64,000 bases of DNA from Bufo bufo (lineage: Eukaryota > Chordata > Amphibia > Anura > Bufonidae). Under the pieces are notes generated by a model. It was not told the DNA's origin. It searched no databases and saw nothing but the letters and a program-made list of their open reading frames with translations. This document shows positions 45,799 to 57,635 of this stretch, one piece after another. Numbering within the stretch: the first letter of the stretch is position 1; each line of letters begins with the position of its first letter. The DNA lies in assembly GCF_905171765.1 (NCBI RefSeq), contig NC_053390.1:142866968-142930967 (forward strand), given 5' to 3'. Position numbers and translations under genes: made by a program.

Positions 45799-46680
45799 TA
45801 CATGCAAAAAAGGGCTTTAGAACATATAACTGCACCGCTAAACAGCAAATATATATTTTTTGCCACTAATACACGCCGAAAAAGGGATGTAATTTTCTCA
45901 CTTCACCACACAACAGCATACTTTTTTTGTGCCACTAATACACGCCAAAAACGGATTTAGAACATATAACCGCACCGCTGAATGGCAAATAGGCCCTTAC
46001 TTTTTTCCACTTATACACTCCACAAAAGGATTTAGAACATATAACTGCACCGATGAACGGCAAATAATATATAGTTTTTTGCCAGCTAAACACGCCAAAA
46101 AGGACTGTATTTTCCTCACTTCACCACACAACGGCTAATAAGCCCTTTTTTCTCCACTATTTATTGAGCCAAAAAAATGCTTTAGAACATATAACTGCAC
46201 CGCACAAGGAGAAAATAATAACATATAAATATTTCCTTGTAATAAACCCTGTTAATGGCTGTATCAAACAGCACTTGCACCCCAATAACAAGAACGGTTT
46301 GCTGGAATTACAAAGCTGTATAATGGCAATTTGAATCCCCAGTCAGTGCAGCAAGGTGTAATCACAAGCTACTGGTTGGACAACATGGGTTGATAGAAAT
46401 GACAGTGTACAACATGAGATTTTTTATTACTTATGACTGCTAAAAATACATTGGAAGAAAGCAAATATGCAGTTGTATGACAAGTTGAATGATGCATTGG
46501 GATTTAGGTTAGGGGTTTCTGAATGTTTAGAATAGAAACATGTGTAATTTGGCAGCCAAACTGTGGATGCATAATCTGGCTGCGGGAACTTTTCTTTTTC
46601 TCTTGAGTGCTTTGAGTAAATAGTGCATATTTTAATGCAGGAAACTGATTGTGCTGGCTTCTCTGTTAAATTTCTATTAG

Positions 46681-46787
46681 GTGATGCAGCTAATAGGAAA
46701 AATTGAAACTTCTATTTCTGAACAGAATAACAAAGTGAAGAGTGCCCAGGGGGAACAACGCCATGAGATCCAGCTTCTAGATTTCAA
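46681..46787 (+). CDS. fam81b: FAM81B coding exon D
   Basis: The acceptor TAAATTTCTATTAG ends at 46680; the donor CAA|GTATGT follows 46787. The 107-nt exon starts in phase 0 and ends two bases into a Lys codon. It encodes VMQLIGKIETSISEQNNKVK, SAQGEQRHEIQLLDF. The MQL-x-GKIET-x-x-SEQ and HE-x-x-LL-(D/E)F blocks are FAM81B-like. It joins exon C (DFK) and exon E (K-LGGLLEE) without gap. Confidence 0.88.
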
Positions 46788-46800
46788 GTATGTATTTTAA

Positions 46801-47228
46801 TTACATTAATGCAGCCCGATGCAGGGATGCGGCTATGTAATGACTAGCCTGGCATAAAACTAGACACTCAATCAATACAGAATACAAAAGCAGAACTTTC
46901 CAATTTTACAGTATCCTGGTCACTTCCCTGCTTATTAGAAATGTCTTTCAATTATACGCAGATTACAAGATGTCCCCCTGTGGGAAATTCCAGCAATCTT
47001 TTGCGACTTTTTAAACGCCATTGTGACGAAATATAGTCGCAAGTGGTGTTCATAGGCCTCCCTTTGACACTTTCTGAAAACTAGGTGTGGAGAGGGTGGG
47101 TCAGTCTTCATTTATGCCAGTTTTCTGGCGTAAATGAAGACAGAAATCTACGGATGTGCCTAATTTGTGATGAGGCTAGCGATAAGCCAGAAATTAAATG
47201 CATCCTCCGGCAGCACAGGGGATATTAA
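46801..47228. other. Intron D-E start, possible old repeat
   Basis: TTCTGGCGTAAATGAAGAC and TGAAGACTGACCCAC inverse words at 47090-47140 suggest a small MITE. Not resolved. Confidence 0.3.
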
Positions 47229-47754
47229 CCCTTTAAAGACCTGGCCTATTTTCATTTTTACATTTTTGATTTTTCCTCCTCATGTTCCAAAAGCCATAAC
47301 TTTTTTTGTTTTTCCGTTCACATAGCTATATGAGGGCTTATTTTTGGCGGGACAAGATGCATTTTTTTAATGCCACCATTTAATATACCAAGTTGGGTTT
47401 TGACATTACAACTATGCACCAAAAATGACCTGATGTTCTTATTCTGCGGCTCAAAATGCGGCGATACCAAACTTGAACAGTTTTTTATTGTTTTACTACT
47501 TTAAAAAAAAAAAAAAAACCTTTAGAAAAATCTAAATTTTCTTTGCATCGCTATATTCTGATAGCCATAATTTTTATATATTTCGGTCTACAGAGCTGTA
47601 TGAGGGCTTGTTTTTTGCATAACGAACTGTAGTTTTTATTGATACCATTTTTGGTATCATGGCACACGGCGTGTATGGAGCAGGGTCACTGCAGAGGCCC
47701 GCTCCATACACCCGCTGGCCCATAACGCCGTGTATATATATATGGCATTATGGG
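47229..47754. mobile_element. TTAA-flanked non-autonomous element, 526 bp
   Basis: CCCTTTAAAGACC start and ATTATGGG end, with TTAA at 47225-47228 and 47755-47758. The GTTCACATAGCTATATGAGG / ACAGAGCTGTATGAGGGCTT words recur directly inside. CCC ends with a TTAA target fit piggyBac-type MITEs, though only a very short inverted end is seen. Confidence 0.5.
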
Positions 47755-47766
47755 TTAAGGGATTAA

Positions 47767-47937
47767 GGCCTCCTGCACATGAACGTAGGTGTGCCATTGC
47801 CGAATATGTGGATCCGCAATAGACTGGCACCGTTCCGTGTGCATTCCGCATTGACTTGAATGGGTCCATAAATCCGGAGATGTGGAACGGAAGCACGGAA
47901 TGGAACACTACAGAAGCACTACAGTGTGCAGGAGGCC
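47767..47937. mobile_element. MITE, 171 bp, TAA target duplication
   Basis: GGCCTCCTGCACATG ... GTGTGCAGGAGGCC flanked by TAA (47764-47766, 47938-47940). A short member of the 12413-type family. Confidence 0.75.
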
Positions 47938-48209
47938 TAACACTGGTCTTGATAAATCTCCCTTCATATGTTTCACTTCCCTACAGCACCCCCACAGAAA
48001 AAATTAAGCATTACACAGTGCCCATTTGAAGGGATTGTCTGTGTACAGCAGAACAGGACATCCTAGCACACATTTCATTACTCTCTTGCCACAGTTTTGT
48101 GATGACTCTCGGTCTACTGGTTTTAATATTTGGATTTTAGATGTATTAATGTTAGTTGTGAGAATTTGTATCATTCTGTAATAATTGTATGTGGCATATG
48201 TATGTCTTA

Positions 48210-48490
48210 GGGCTCATGCACACGACCATTATTTCGGTCCGCATCTGAGCCTCCGTTTTTGCGGCTCGGATGTGGACCCATTCACTTCAATGGGGCCGCA
48301 AAAGATGCGGACAGCACTCCGTGTGCTGTCCGCATCCGTTGCATACGTTTTGCGGACAAGAATAGGCATGTCTACAATGGGCCACCCGTTCCGTTCCGCA
48401 AATTGCGGAAGGCACATGGGCGGCTTCCGATTTTTGCGGATCCGCGGTTTGCGTACCGCAAAAAAACAGCACTGTCGTGTGCTCGTAGCC
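48210..48490. mobile_element. MITE, 281 bp, TTA target duplication
   Basis: GGGCTCATGCACACGACC ... GTCGTGTGCTCGTAGCC flanked by TTA (48207-48209, 48491-48493). Close relative of 11089-11412. Confidence 0.8.
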
Positions 48491-48499
48491 TTATTTAAA

Positions 48500-48790
48500 C
48501 TATGGCTTTCTTTCATCCGTACGCATGAGTAAGGGGGGTTAGTCCCCTGAAACGTCACGTGGTATAAGGAGACGGAGAAAACTTGGAGTTCCCCATGTTT
48601 CCTAGTTCCTACTAAATAATTTTGCTAAGATGGAATTGATACAATGATGTAAAAAAATTTATAAAAAAAATAAAACTGGATATGTTGTTTATACCCAAGG
48701 GATCATGAATAATAATCAGTTGTCTCACTACATTATGGTATTGTGGCTCTTTTGACCTACATTGCTTTTAATAAACTCTTGCCACGAAAC
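48500..48790 (+). mobile_element. Retroelement end with hammerhead-like motif
   Basis: A 48523-48554 hairpin ending GAAACG is followed by AAAATAAAACTGG (about 48669) and TTTTAATAAACTC (about 48768), the same order as other candidate Penelope-like terminal repeats here. Boundaries unknown. Confidence 0.4.
48523..48554 (+). ncRNA. Hammerhead-like hairpin (candidate)
   Basis: GCATGAGTA, perfect stem AGGGG/CCCCT, then GAAACG. The first core half is a degraded CTGANGA; the hairpin and second half are intact. Confidence 0.35.
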
Positions 48791-49429
48791 AGAAGCCCCC
48801 ACACAGTACTGTAGTTATGCTCCCTTAGTGCTCCCTCACAGTAAGCATGGCCACTTAGTGCCCCCACAGTTATGCCCCTTAGTGCCCCCCTTACAGTAGT
48901 GAAGCATTGTAGTATTAAAAAAAAAGTGATACTCATCTAGCCCCATTCCCTAATGAATGGAGCACATCATGCTTACCTCAGCAGCAAGACACAATGTAGT
49001 AAGTCATCATGGCTGTTGAGCTGAGCAGGAGAGCGCAAAGGCTGGATGATCCCGAGCCTGTGCGCACTTCTGCTCAGGTCATCAGGCGCGATAACGTCAT
49101 TGCATTGAGCCTGCTGCTGAGGGACAGCACTTGCTGGGGAATGATGGAGGATGTAGCTGATGGTTCCCTTCTTCACCATAGCTTTCAGCTGTATCTGTAT
49201 TTTGACCCCAGCATATTTACTACCATTTACGCCTGGAAGCAGGCATAAATGTTGACGAAAAACTACTCCAGCCATGGTATGGAGTAGGTCTTGTGCCAGG
49301 AGCACGGACTGTGGTAGGTGCTCCTAATTTATCAATCTTATGGCAGCATAAGGGGGAATCTAAGACTGGCGGTCTTAGTAAATGACCGCCACTGTGTCCT
49401 GAGTCCAAAATAAGATGCATCTGCAATAG
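48791..49429. other. Intron D-E with a small MITE-like repeat
   Basis: ATTTACTACCATTTACGCCTG (49216) and AGTAAATGACCGCC (49376) are related to the 3536-3850 family. The GCCCCCTTAGTGCCCCC-type words near 48790-48890 form a short degenerate tandem. No gene. Confidence 0.4.
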
Positions 49430-50516
49430 AGCTGACCGTGGTATGGTTACACGGACGCCAAATATGCAGTGGGTCAGGGATATGGGTATAGTAGTCTATA
49501 GTTTTGTTCGTGACGCCTATTGCAGCGTGCGCAGGGTACTACACAGGGCCCTTTAAGTGTTGCAACTCACGTACCAGGTTAGGGATGCCAGAGTGGAGTA
49601 ATGTCTCTGTATGGTAGTGGTAATAGTGTCCAACGGTGTCTCCTACCTGGGTACGTCTGGACTCCTGGATCCTGGCTCACATGCAATAAAATGAGTGTGG
49701 TGCTAGTAGGAGTAATAGAGGAATTTGCAGCAGTAATTGAGATCCAGACCTTTGGTAAAGTTCAAACTTGTCTTTACTGGTAGTAGCTTTCATCCAAGTA
49801 AGGTACAGTATTAGTCTTTGGTCCCAGCAGGTATTGGCAATGTGTGGCAGGAAAATATCTTCTGCTCTATCATGTACCTGGAGCTTTGCAGGAAAAGGAC
49901 GTCTGCTTGTTAGCTCTGTAATGTGGCAGGAATTTGGCTTCTGCGCTTTTTATCTTCTGATGTCTGGGGACTGACTAGCTGAGGAGGAATATGGATTCTC
50001 CTGGGTCTCTGGACGGTACTCACAGCTATTTTCTCAGGGTACGCTTCTTCCTGGAACTGGAGTGGTCTGCTTGCTTTCTTCCAGCTGAGGCTGCAAGGCT
50101 CAGGCTAGGGATGATGATCAGTGTCTCAGCCGAGACAAGATCCTGTCTTTGGATCCCTATATCTGGGAGCTCCTAAACGCACAGCCTTCCCCTAGCAGGG
50201 GTGGCTGGCACACTAACTCAACTTCCTTCTCTCCCCATGAGGCAGGATATGGAATAATCCACATTGCTCACAGAGAGGGGAGCTGAAGTGGAATGAACTA
50301 TTCCAGTTTAGAAACACTAAACTGACAATAAGTCCTTGCTGAACACATTGCTGCCACCTGCTGGTGAACATAGAAATTACAGCAATATACATTTACAAGG
50401 CTTAGAATGCACATTTGTGAGGATGTGATGTAAAATTACATTAGATGACAAAGTTAATGCCCTTAACAGGTTGTAGCGGTGTAAAAGAGTTTCGTAACAC
50501 AACTCTGGGGTGTTAC
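49430..50516 (-). mobile_element. Possible LTR of a retrotransposon
   Basis: On the minus strand it begins TGTAACACCCCAGAGTTGTG and runs about 1 kb of non-coding DNA to CACTGCATATTTGGCGTCCG near 49460, where a TGG-rich primer-site-like word follows. A second matching LTR is not seen and no target duplication was confirmed. Could also be another non-coding repeat. Confidence 0.35.
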
Positions 50517-50761
50517 ACATCCTTAAGAGGTTAATGAGAACTTTTTAACAAATCTCAACCCAAAATGCTTTGTACTGACTTGAGAGTTAATGCATACTGA
50601 CTTGAGAGTTAATGCATCCTCACCAGTGTCTTAAAAGAGTTGTCCAGTTTAGAAGTGCTATACCCTATTAGGAATTTTTAGTCCATAGAGTCTCCAGTTC
50701 ACTATCCGTACCGCTTGGCCAGACCAGAGAACAATTACAAAGAGAATCTCTAGCTCTAGAG
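50517..50761. other. Intron D-E, nothing recognised
   Basis: A short direct repeat, ACTGACTTGAGAGTTAATGC, occurs twice at about 50575-50613. No gene. Confidence 0.4.
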
Positions 50762-50946
50762 CAGTGTTCCTCCACTCCAGTTCTCAGGGCCCACCTGCTG
50801 GTCATATTTTCAGGATTTTTTGATCATTGAGCAGGTGATATAATTATTGCCAATGCATCAGGATGTACCACAGGTATTCATTCTGTGTGATATTCTCAAA
50901 TCATGACCAGCAGGTTGTTCCTAAGGACTGGAGTTGAGGAACACTG
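50762..50946. mobile_element. 185-bp hAT-type MITE
   Basis: CAGTGTTCCTCCACTCCAG ... CTGGAGTTGAGGAACACTG, flanked by CTCTAGAG (50754-50761) and CTCTCGAG (50947-50954), one mismatch. It lies 140 bp upstream of FAM81B exon E. Confidence 0.85.
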
Positions 50947-51088
50947 CTCTCGAGGACCTTCCCTGTCCTGCATTACACAGACTTTATATTCCTAGCCAGC
51001 TCTATGTTTTTCTTTAGATCTTAGCTGCACAACCTCGAGCTCAATGCTTTTTCTTCAAATAACTAAGTTTAACAATGTTTATTCTCAG

Positions 51089-51224
51089 ACTTGGTGGCTT
51101 ACTAGAGGAGATTCAAGGACAAATCCAAAATCAACGAAAGTGGGCTGAATCCCAGCTAGGAAGAACAGCTGATGAGCAGACCCAGCACATACAACAACTC
51201 ATTAATGCTCTGAGAGACAGGATG
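51089..51224 (+). CDS. fam81b: FAM81B coding exon E
   Basis: The acceptor TTTATTCTCAG precedes 51089; the donor AGGATG|GTGAGT follows 51224. The first base completes the Lys codon from exon D; it ends in phase 0. Encodes LGGLLEEIQGQIQNQRKWAE, SQLGRTADEQTQHIQQLINA, LRDRM. KW(A/T)E-x-Q is shared with FAM81B. Strong heptad pattern throughout. Confidence 0.88.
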
Positions 51225-51331
51225 GTGAGTAGTATATCACATACCACTCACATTTTTTTCTTTGAAGCAAATATTTGCACTTATTAAAATTATGTATACG
51301 GATCATTTAAAATTGTTTATTAGCACAGTCA

Positions 51332-51633
51332 GGGCTCATGTGCTGGCCCGATCCCTGCTGCAGACTGAAAATTGCGGTCTGCAATGCATGGTCACTGACC
51401 GTAGGGGTCCGAATGGGGTCCGCGATGCACATCCGACGGTCCGCACAGCAAAAAAGTAGTGCATTCTCTATTTTATTTGCGGGTGCGGAGACACAGACTG
51501 AAAACCCACAGAAGCACTCTGTAGTTCTCCCTTGGGCTTCCGATCCGTGCCTCTGTTCCGTACTGCACCGTATTTCCCGGATTTCGGGCCTCAGAACAGG
51601 CATGGCCGGGGCAAAGGAGGTGTGCATGAGCCC
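51332..51633. mobile_element. MITE of the GCTCATGTGC family
   Basis: GGGCTCATGTGCTGG ... GGTGTGCATGAGCCC. The flanking triplets TCA/TAG differ, so the duplication is lost. The body has CGCACAGCAAAAAAGTAGTG words. Confidence 0.6.
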
Positions 51634-51813
51634 TAGACCTTATAGAATTATACTATCGACATGACTAACATATTTCACAGAGCTGTACAGGGCAGCTGGA
51701 TATGTAGTATACAGGCTACTTTTGTAATGATTTGGGTGATCTATCAACCATCAATGGATTGGGTCTATGGTATAGCTTGGTAGTTGAACATTTATGGGTG
51801 TGGTTCACACATA

Positions 51814-51988
51814 GGGGAAGATTTATCAAGACTGGTCTAAAGTAAAACTGGCTTAGTTGTCCATAGCAACCAATCAGATTCCACCTTGCATTTTCCAAAG
51901 GAGCTTTGAAAAATTGAAAGCAGACTCTGATTGGTTGCTAGGGACAACTAAGCCAATTTTCCTTACAACAGTTTTAATAAATCTTCCC
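51814..51988. mobile_element. Palindromic MITE with GGGGAAGATTTATCAA ends, copy 1
   Basis: GGGGAAGATTTATCAAGACT ... AGTTTTAATAAATCTTCCC. The arms AACTGGCTTAGTTGTCCATA / TAGGGACAACTAAGCCAATT and CCAATCAGATTCCACC / CTGATTGGTTGC pair. Copy 2 lies 126 bp away. Confidence 0.75.
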
Positions 51989-52114
51989 TATAGTTTTCTG
52001 CCCTTTTGCGGCTTTTTATGCTTTTTGCTGAGAAAACAGGACACACAGCACAAGCTTTTTTTGCTAGTGTCATTTTGAAACACTCCTATTATACAAAGGA
52101 CATGATAGCACATT

Positions 52115-52288
52115 GGGGGTGATTTATCAAAACTGGTGTAAAGGAAAACTGGCTTAGTTGCCTATAGCAACCACCCAGATTCCACCTTTCATTTTTCAGA
52201 GCTTCTTTGGAAAATTAAAGGTGAAATCTGAGTGGTTGCTATGGGCAACTAAGCCAGTTTTCCTTCACACCAGTTTTGACAAATCTCC
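52115..52288. mobile_element. Palindromic MITE, copy 2
   Basis: GGGGGTGATTTATCAAAACT ... AGTTTTGACAAATCTCC, the same arm words as copy 1 (AACTGGCTTAGTTGC, ATAGCAACCACCCAGATTCC and inverses). Non-coding. Confidence 0.75.
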
Positions 52289-52339
52289 GTCAGAGTGCCC
52301 AGTTGTGGCAGGCAACTTCCGCATAGGGCTTGGTTTTAA

Positions 52340-52580
52340 AGGAGTTGTTCACGCCTTAGTAAGGAGGATATTTATTAAATAGGAATATGGAAAGCCAGCC
52401 ATAGGAAACAATGACATGGTGTTACTTTGTAGTGCCCCCTATCCAAGGTATTGTAGATGTTTATGCAGGGACACCTACAGCACTCATGGGGTACTAATGG
52501 ATCAGGTAAGTATGATGCCCACCATGGGTCTGGCCACACTAGGGGTCTCCAGTAAAATCCTCCAGAGGTGAACAACCCCT
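52340..52580. mobile_element. T2-like MITE
   Basis: AGGAGTTGTTCACGCC at the left and GGTGAACAACCCCT at the right; left target TTAA (52336-52339), right TCAA (52581-52584), one substitution. Confidence 0.6.
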
Positions 52581-53227
52581 TCAAGTCAGTCCAAGAGTAA
52601 ACGGTAGCTGATGTCTGTCCCATTAAGGAGATTAGGAAACTGTGGGGGTCATTTATCAAAGATTTACGCCAGTCTTTGATCCCCTGTGTGCTGCTGGAGG
52701 ATGCACTTTTATTTATGCACATCCTCCGGCAGTCTGTGCACCCAGAGTGAAATCTACACCAGTCCCTGACTAGAGTAGATTTCCAACACAATTTATGACT
52801 GGAAACAGGTGTAAATGTTAGTGAATTTGTGGGGCTGATAGCGCCATTCAGATTCAACCTTACATTTTTGGAATCTGGTTGCTATGGGCTAATAAGGCAG
52901 TTTTCCTTTGCACCAGTTTTAATGCATCTCCCCCAATATCCCTTAGTAGCAGCGAATACCACATACCTCCCCAGCAGCTCCAAATGGCCATGATCTCATT
53001 ACAGGTTGTTGAAGGGTTTTCTGGCTCCTAACCTAGTCTCAGGATAGGTCATCAATATCAGCTTGGTGGGGTCTGATACCTTGGACCTCCACTGATTAGC
53101 TGTTCCCTTCAAACCCAGCGCCAGGACTACCACATTAAATGTAGCCAGAAACACATTCAAAGTGTAGTGGCCATGTCGCGTTAGTGCAGTTCAGCTTACA
53201 CTCATACTGCAGAGCTGCAAAAAATAA
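52581..53227. other. Intron E-F, decayed repeats, no gene
   Basis: GGGGGTCATTTATCAAAGATTTACG (52645) relates to the 3536-3850 family, followed by a partial AACTGGTGCAAAGG-type end (52910). Nothing coding. Confidence 0.4.
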
Positions 53228-53468
53228 GGGCTAATGTAGAAAAAAAATTGATGTCATAAAATAGACCCACCAACAGATTGACCTACTATTGTCCCGCACT
53301 CATATGATATTATGAGTACGGGACAATAGCCCCGCAGGCGCCCTGATGCGCACAGCGCACGATGGCGCCCTGATGCGCTCCCATGCGCATGTTGTATGCC
53401 GCTCCGGGACATATGGCCCGCTCACGGACCGTATGTCTCGGAGGGCATACGGTCATGTGCATGAGCCC
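53228..53468. mobile_element. MITE, 241 bp, TAA target duplication
   Basis: GGGCTAATGTAG ... TCATGTGCATGAGCCC flanked by TAA (53225-53227, 53469-53471). The right half has GGGACATATGGCCC and ACGGACCGTATGTC stems. The left arm is eroded. Confidence 0.6.
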
Positions 53469-53471
53469 TAA

Positions 53472-53650
53472 GGGTGCTGCCACACATTCATGTTTTTTTT
53501 ATGCAATTTTTGAAGTCAAAACCAAAAGTGGATTGGAAAATAATAGAGAAGTAGTGTCTATTTTTTTTTATAGTTTCTGTCCTTTTATGGTCCACACCAG
53601 ATTTTTGCTTCAAATACTTCATAAAAAAACCTGAACGTGTGGCAGCACTC
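53472..53650. mobile_element. MITE with GGGTGCTGCCACAC ends
   Basis: GGGTGCTGCCACACATTCATG and, inverted, TGAACGTGTGGCAGCACTC. It abuts the preceding MITE through the shared TAA. Confidence 0.6.
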
Positions 53651-54399
53651 TCATGCCTTATTCATACAGTCAGTGTTCGGTCAGTGATTTCCATCAGTGA
53701 TTTTGAGCCAAAACCAGGTGCGGCTCTAAACACAAAACAGGAGCAGATCTTTCCCTTATACTTGATCTCTGTGGAGACTTCACCCCCTATTTCCATCTCA
53801 TCCACCATGACGGCCACAAGTGAGAGATAACCCTTGACCTCTGTGGGGCAGGAAATAGACAGAGAGAGGTTAAATTGCCCCCACCCCTTCTCACCCTCAG
53901 TGTTTTTCCTGTCCCTATGGGATCAGCAGGCAGAGATTGGCCTCCATGTGGGAGGTGAAGATTTTTAATTTTTTACCTTCATCTTCCCCCGCTGCTCTCC
54001 CGTGGCAGGGGCTAGGGCTGGGCACTGGGGGAAACATGGACGCTTGCTCCGGCTCATGCTGGGGTCTGCGCTTCCATTTCAGTTTGGGTGTCCCTTCCAC
54101 TCCATGTAGGAAGCAGACCTCCGACTGCCGTGGTCTCATGGGGTGCTTGCTCTGGCTCATGCTGGGGCCTGCGCTGCATCCTTATCGCGACACGGCTTCC
54201 ACAGCATTCAGGAAGCAGACTGTGGATGCCGGTAGTCACGTGGGACGTGCGCGTGCTGTGTGGCACGTGTGTCATTCACACCAGCAATTCTGAATGGGGG
54301 AGGCGGAGCTACGGCACACAAGGATGACATCCGACGCCGGCAAAGTTAAAAGTGGTGCTCATGCAGCTCTGAAACAGCATCACCACCACTATGTAAACA
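53651..54399. other. Repeat-derived DNA, no gene
   Basis: The words CTGCTCCGGCTCATGCTGGGGTCTGCG (54040) and CTCTGGCTCATGCTGGGGCCTGCG (54150) are a direct duplication of about 100 bp (also ATGTAGGAAGCAGAC / ATTCAGGAAGCAGAC). Open frames here come from this duplication. Confidence 0.4.
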
Positions 54400-54550
54400 C
54401 TGGAAGCTCCAGCATCCTGTCAGGAGAGCACTGATCCCTCTCCGGCTGCACCTCCCGTGAGTTCCCCTATGGGGAGTATGGTCTTATTAATTTTATATTG
54501 TGTATTTATGATTTACTATAAGATATTTGGTTGCTCTTCTCTGTTCCTTA

Positions 54551-55748
54551 GGGAGCTAGAGAAACAAAGTCTAAATCCAGACCTCTAAAGTGTGCTACTT
54601 GTGCCAAGAAACTTCCGGATAACTACAAAAAGAAATTATGTAAAGTCTGCATATCGGACGTACTGAAGGAAGAGCAACCATCTATCTTTTCTGAGATGAA
54701 AGCTTTTATCCAGGAGGAGATCAAATCTTCCATGGCCTCGCTCAGAGCCCCTAGTCCCATCCCGCCACCTAAGAGACCTAAATTATCAGTTCAATCCTCC
54801 TCTGAGCCAGAGGACATTGACGAGGATGCCTCTAACTCCAGATGAGGTTTTGAGGAAGATCTTATGTCTGAGGGCAAAATTGTTGAAGATGACAAGAAAT
54901 ACTTCTTCTCTGATGTGATGGAAGAGTTACTTAAAGCCATGAGGTCCACTATGGGTATAAAGGATACTCCCAAACCAAGTACGGTACAGGCCGAAATATT
55001 TGGGGATTACGAGCTAAAAAATCTAAAGTATTTCCCATCAATGAAAACATTATGGATATGATCCTAGATGAGTGGATCGAACCTGAAAAGAGACTAGGGG
55101 TATCAAAGGAATTCAGGAATAGATTAAGATTTGATCCAGCCAAATGTAAGATATTTGATGAGATCCCCAAAATCGACAGGTAGCGAAGGTAGTTAAGAAG
55201 ACGGCCTTACTGTTTGAAGATTCTTCACAGTTAAGTGATCCGATGGAATGCAAAGCAGACTCCCTCCCAAGAAAAGCTTGGGAAGCAGCGATGTTTGGCG
55301 TCAAGACTAATATTGCAGCCACATCTGTAGCCATCTGGTTATCAGAATTAGATGAACATTTAAAAAATAAAACTCCCAGGGAAGACATTATAAATTCTAT
55401 CCCACTATTAAAATCCGCAACTGCTTTCTTGGCTGACGCATTGGCTGAGACGCAGCTTTGTCTAACGCAGCTAGAAGAGCCTTGTGGATGAAAGCCTGGT
55501 CGGGGGACAAGGCCTCTAAGGCCAAATTATGTTCAATTGCCTTCTCAGGTGAATTTGTATTTGGGCCAGTGTTAGCTAAAATACTGGAAAAAGCTGCGAA
55601 TAAAAAAAAAAGGGGTTTCCGGAAGAAAAAGAAACTAGAAAGAGACCCTTTCGTCCATTTTCTTCCAAGTCTAGACCCTATAGAGGGAAGGGTAAGACAG
55701 GTCGTTGGAGCTACAGTAAGGGAGGCAAAGGTAGGGGGGTCATCCTAA
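54551..55748 (+). pseudogene. DIRS-like gag protein, frameshifted
   Basis: Starts within GARETKSKSRPLKCATCAKK with a C-x2-C ... C-x2-C zinc-binding pair (CATC, CKVC), then a Pro/Ser-rich hinge (PSPIPPPKRPKL) and acidic stretch. An in-frame TGA lies at about 54843; frames shift near 55025, 55180 and 55480. Later parts include AWEAAMFGVKTNIAATSVAI and ARRALWMKAWSGDKASKAKL, which I associate with DIRS gag proteins. Confidence 0.75.
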
Positions 55749-55799
55749 ATCACTAAAACAAGCAGGAAAACAAACAATAACGCCAGAGTTGGAAGAAGG

Positions 55800-56740
55800 T
55801 TGAAGAATTTTCTAGAAAGATGGGAACTAATCACATCAAATCCCTGGGCACTAAAAATCTTAGCACAGGTATACAAGATAGAATTTTATTCAGCCCCTCC
55901 AGAGAAATTCATAATTACAACCCACAACAAGGGAATTCAAGAAAAGATCTGTCAGGGAGTTCAGGACCTAACCAGATCAGGAGTCATAATAAAAGTAACA
56001 CATACCGAAGTAGGACAGGGGTTTTACTCAAGACTTTTCTTAGTCAAAAAACCTGACAATTCTTACCGCACAATAATAAATCTAAAACCCTTAAACAGGT
56101 TAATCGTGTACAGGAAGTTCAAGATGGAATCAGTTGCCTCTACCATTCCCCTGATTCCAGAGGGCGCCTTTTTGGCGTCGATAGATTTCAAAGACTCCTT
56201 CTGTCATATTCCAATCCATCAGGCCTCTCAAAAGTACTTAAGGTTTGCGGTAAGAGATCCCAGGGGTTCCCTCTACCATTTTCAGTATGTGGCACTCCCA
56301 TTCGGCATTTCATCAGCCCCAAGAACCTTCACCAAGCTGGTGGTGGAAATGGTGGCGTTTCTATGGGAAAAAGGATCAAATATCATCCCCTATCTGGACG
56401 AATTTCTAATAATTGGAGGTTCAACAGAAGAAACCTCCAGGGTAATAAGAGATTTCATGGACACCCTTTCAGAGCTGGGTTGGTTGATAAATCTAAAGAA
56501 ATCTACACTCGCCCCATCCACAAGAATAAGGTTTCTGGGCGTAGAGTTAGATTCTCTATATCAGAAGATTTATCTACCACAAGACAAGATAAGATCCCTC
56601 AAACACAAAGTAACAAAGTTCCAAAACTCTCACAGATGCTCCATCCGGAAGGCGATGAGCCTACTGGGTACTCTAACATCTTCCATTGTTCAGTTCCATG
56701 GAGTCAGGCCCACACCAGAACCTTGCAAAATTGGATACTG
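55800..56740 (+). pseudogene. DIRS-like reverse transcriptase with YLDE active site
   Basis: Order: WELITSNPWALKIL, FLVKKPDNSYRTIINLKPLN, IPEGAFLASIDFKDSFCHIP, YHFQYVALPFGISSAPRTFT, then the active-site box at 56391-56402 reading Tyr-Leu-Asp-Glu where Tyr-Leu-Asp-Asp is expected. INLKKSTL and IRFLGVELDS follow. A frameshift near 56700 separates the thumb region. The Asp-to-Glu change at a metal-binding residue and the frameshift suggest an inactive copy. Confidence 0.9.
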
Positions 56741-56879
56741 AAAAACTGGAACAAGAAACAATCATCCCTGGACAGGATAATCAGCATCCCACCGATAGTT
56801 AAAATAGACCTGAACTGGTGGAAAAACGAAGAAAAACTTCTTCAGGGCATAGACTGGCTCAGGATACCATAAGTCCAAA

Positions 56880-57635
56880 TAGTGACCGACGCCAGCGCTT
56901 CGGGTTGGGGCGCAAAGATAGGAAGTTATTACATCCAGGGGGACTGGCCAGTTATTATAAGGAACAGGTCTTCAAATTACAGAGAACTGTACGCAGTCCT
57001 CATGGCTCTTACAACAGGCCTCTACCAAATAAAAAACAGACACCTGAAAATTCTTTCAGACAATATCACAGCAGTCGCATACCTAAAACAACAGGGCGGC
57101 ACAAGATCCAGTCCTCTGGCAGAGGTAGTAAGAAAAATATTCTCTTGGGTAGAGTCAAACGTTCTCTCCTTAACGTTGGTTCACCTAAAGGGATCAGAAA
57201 ATCTAGAGTCGGACTTCCTAAGTCGACAAACCTTACATCCAGGAGAATGGACTTTAAGCAGAATTTTTTTTCAGGAAATCTCTTCCAGATGGGGACTACC
57301 ACAGATAGACCTGTTTGCGTCCAGAAAGAATGCCCAGGTCTCCTCAGTTTTGCTCTTTAGACCCCAGGGACAAACCATGGGCAGTAGACACCCTGTCAAT
57401 AAGATGGACATGCAACCTTGTTTATGCATTTCCACCTTTTCCTGTGATCCCCAGAGTAATACAGAAAATCCAGAGGGAACCAACAACAGTAATCCTAATA
57501 GCTCCTCACTGACCGAAAAGAAGCTGGTTCTCGACTCTGAAACGAATGGTACTGGAAGAACCATGTAGAATACCCTTCCAGGAGGATATTCTTTCTCAGG
57601 GACCAATACAACATCCAAAACCACAGATTTACAAT
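56880..57635 (+). pseudogene. DIRS-like RNase H region
   Basis: VTDASASGWGAKIG (first Asp), NYRELYAVLMAL (Glu), ILSDNITAVAYLKQQGG (Asp) and the SENLESDFLSR end block give the RNase H catalytic set. The stretch after PQIDLFASRKN shifts frame near 57320, where RDKPWAVDTLSIRW and TTVILIAPHW continue. The reading then ends at the junction with the next repeat. Confidence 0.85.

Noticed and set aside
53937..54327. Cys/Gly-rich frames of 80-118 codons
   Set aside because: They come from a local direct duplication of about 100 bp and differ in frame between copies.
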